The position numbers and the translations under genes were made by a program. Below the pieces are notes generated by a model. It did no database searches and was not told where the DNA came from. It saw only the letters and a list, made by a program, of their open reading frames with translations. A DNA stretch of 64,000 bases from Oligosphaera ethanolica (GTDB taxonomy: Bacteria; Verrucomicrobiota; Lentisphaeria; Oligosphaerales; Oligosphaeraceae), in assembly GCF_030814695.1 (NCBI RefSeq), contig NZ_JAUSVL010000001.1, positions 744,001 through 808,000 on the forward strand, written 5' to 3'. How positions within the stretch are numbered: the stretch's first letter is position 1; each line of letters starts with the position of its first letter. Shown piece after piece: positions 63,180 through 64,000 of the stretch.

Positions 63180-64000
63180 ATGGGTGACTTGAGAACCACC
63201 ATCGGCGAAAACATTCCCCTACCCAGGCGAGACGCCCGCCGCCGCCGCATCCTCTACGCGGTTCTGGCGCTAGGCGTCATCGGCGGCATCATCTACATCG
63301 GCGCGATCATCAAGATCGACCGCTACACCCTCGCCGCCGGCTACGTGCAGACCGACGAATATGCCGAAGTGCGCCCGCCTGTCACCGGTACCGTCAGCAA
63401 AATCTTCGTCTTCAGCGGCGACAAGGTCAAGGCCGGCGACTTGCTCGTCCAGCTCAATGCCGAGGAAGAAGAGGCGACCCTCGCCGAAACCCGCTCACGT
63501 CTCTCGCGCCTGCAGGTCAACCTCGAACGCCGCAAAGCCGAAATGGACATCGACCTCGAACGCCGCAGCGTCGATCTCGATGAGCAGAAGCGCGACCACG
63601 CCAACAATCTAGCCGTCGCCGAACTGCAGCTGCGCAACGCCCAGACTAAACTCGCACTCACCCAGGAGCTCGTGGACAAGGGCCTCAAGGCCGCCAACAA
63701 CCTCGAAGATGACAAACTCAAGGAACAGCTCGCCCGCGTCAATCTCACCGCCTTCCAGCAGAAGTCCTTCACGGTCTACGAAGAACTGCTCAAACGCGAC
63801 CGCCAAAAATACAACCGCGAGCTGGCCGCCCTCGACGAAGAGATCAACGCCATGGAAGACGCCGTGCGCCGCGCCGAAGCGCGCCTGCGCACCCGACAGG
63901 TCCGCGCGCCGATCGACGGCGTGGTTGTGCGCTATGAATTCGTGGTCGGCGAGCTGCTGCAGCCGGCGACCGTCATCTACGAAATCTTCGGTGGCGACAC
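63180..64000 (+). CDS. HlyD-family membrane fusion protein (3' end outside window)
   Basis: The frame is open from the ATG at 63180 (AAGGA 7 bases upstream) to the window edge, about 273 codons. An inner-membrane helix (ILYAVLALGVIGGIIYIGAI), the first half of a barrel-sandwich lipoyl-like domain (VRPPVTGTVSKIFVFSGDKV, KAGDLLVQLNAEEE), a long coiled coil (about 100-235) and the second lipoyl half (VRAPIDGVVVRYEFVVGELL) are in HlyD order. It would link an inner-membrane pump to the TolC channel. The pump gene should lie to the right of the window. Confidence 0.92.
   Translation, partial: MGDLRTTIGENIPLPRRDARRRRILYAVLALGVIGGIIYIGAIIKIDRYTLAAGYVQTDEYAEVRPPVTGTVSKIFVFSGDKVKAGDLLVQLNAEEEEATLAETRSRLSRLQVNLERRKAEMDIDLERRSVDLDEQKRDHANNLAVAELQLRNAQTKLALTQELVDKGLKAANNLEDDKLKEQLARVNLTAFQQKSFTVYEELLKRDRQKYNRELAALDEEINAMEDAVRRAEARLRTRQVRAPIDGVVVRYEFVVGELLQPATVIYEIFGGD

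Overview
The window is GC-rich DNA from a Gram-negative bacterium. It carries a type II secretion operon with an outer-membrane secretin, a TolC/HlyD export pair, many signal peptides and lipoprotein signals. The best guess is a PVC-group lineage close to Lentisphaerota (Oligosphaera/Victivallis-like). Reasons: prepilin signals that lack the usual glycine before FTL, abundant Gfo/Idh oxidoreductases and unusual glycoside hydrolases each next to AraC regulators, a DUF6259-like glycosidase, and several families of GC-rich dispersed repeats. This is inference from gene style; no rRNA or taxonomic marker is present.

Layout. 1-990: the 5' part of gcvT (minus), running off the left edge. 1290-3287: a hairpin repeat, a terminator and a secreted protein with chitobiase-C-type modules (minus). 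3946-18791: a rightward run of envelope genes: a small Cys-containing secreted protein with a strong terminator, a membrane-anchored HEAT-like protein, a PpiC-type foldase, a 1711-residue secreted protein with three thioredoxin folds, a DUF1573 protein, a thioredoxin/CcdA (DsbD-like) membrane reductase, an alpha/alpha-toroid lyase-like lipoprotein and a dipeptide-epimerase-like enzyme. Together the middle genes look like an envelope thiol-redox pathway: CcdA passes electrons across the membrane to thioredoxin domains that then act on the multi-thioredoxin surface protein. 18800-19400: dispersed repeat, tRNA-Gln and tRNA-Leu. 19519-29032: a compact type II secretion operon (I-, J-, K-, L-, M-, C-like, then D and E). 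The F, G and H components must lie elsewhere.

29033-29750 is a repeat-dense junction: a hairpin-rich composite element and a 20-bp minisatellite. 29763-51143 is a carbohydrate-use region on both strands: clan-A glycosidases, two GH16 enzymes, a DUF6259-like glycosidase, a sialidase-like protein, two Gfo/Idh oxidoreductases, a xylose-isomerase-like TIM barrel, nagB, two AraC regulators and a stand-alone 5'-3' exonuclease. A tRNA-Arg/tRNA-Thr pair and a 288-bp inverted-repeat-bounded element sit in its middle, and a 68-residue basic protein closes it. 51440-58090 encodes one 2216-residue membrane-anchored multidomain beta-sandwich protein. 58091-59394 is a 1.3-kb non-coding array holding four of the six copies of a 76-bp repeat. 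59395-64000 has an MFS transporter followed by a TolC / zinc-finger / HlyD export operon that runs off the right edge.

The most unusual material is: the triple-thioredoxin/DUF1573/Trx-CcdA operon; a C-terminal module shared by two otherwise unrelated secreted proteins; a dispersed repeat whose hairpins show compensatory base changes between copies; a GH16 enzyme with a discoidin-like domain nested inside its catalytic fold; and a Cys-rich zinc-finger gene placed between tolC and hlyD.
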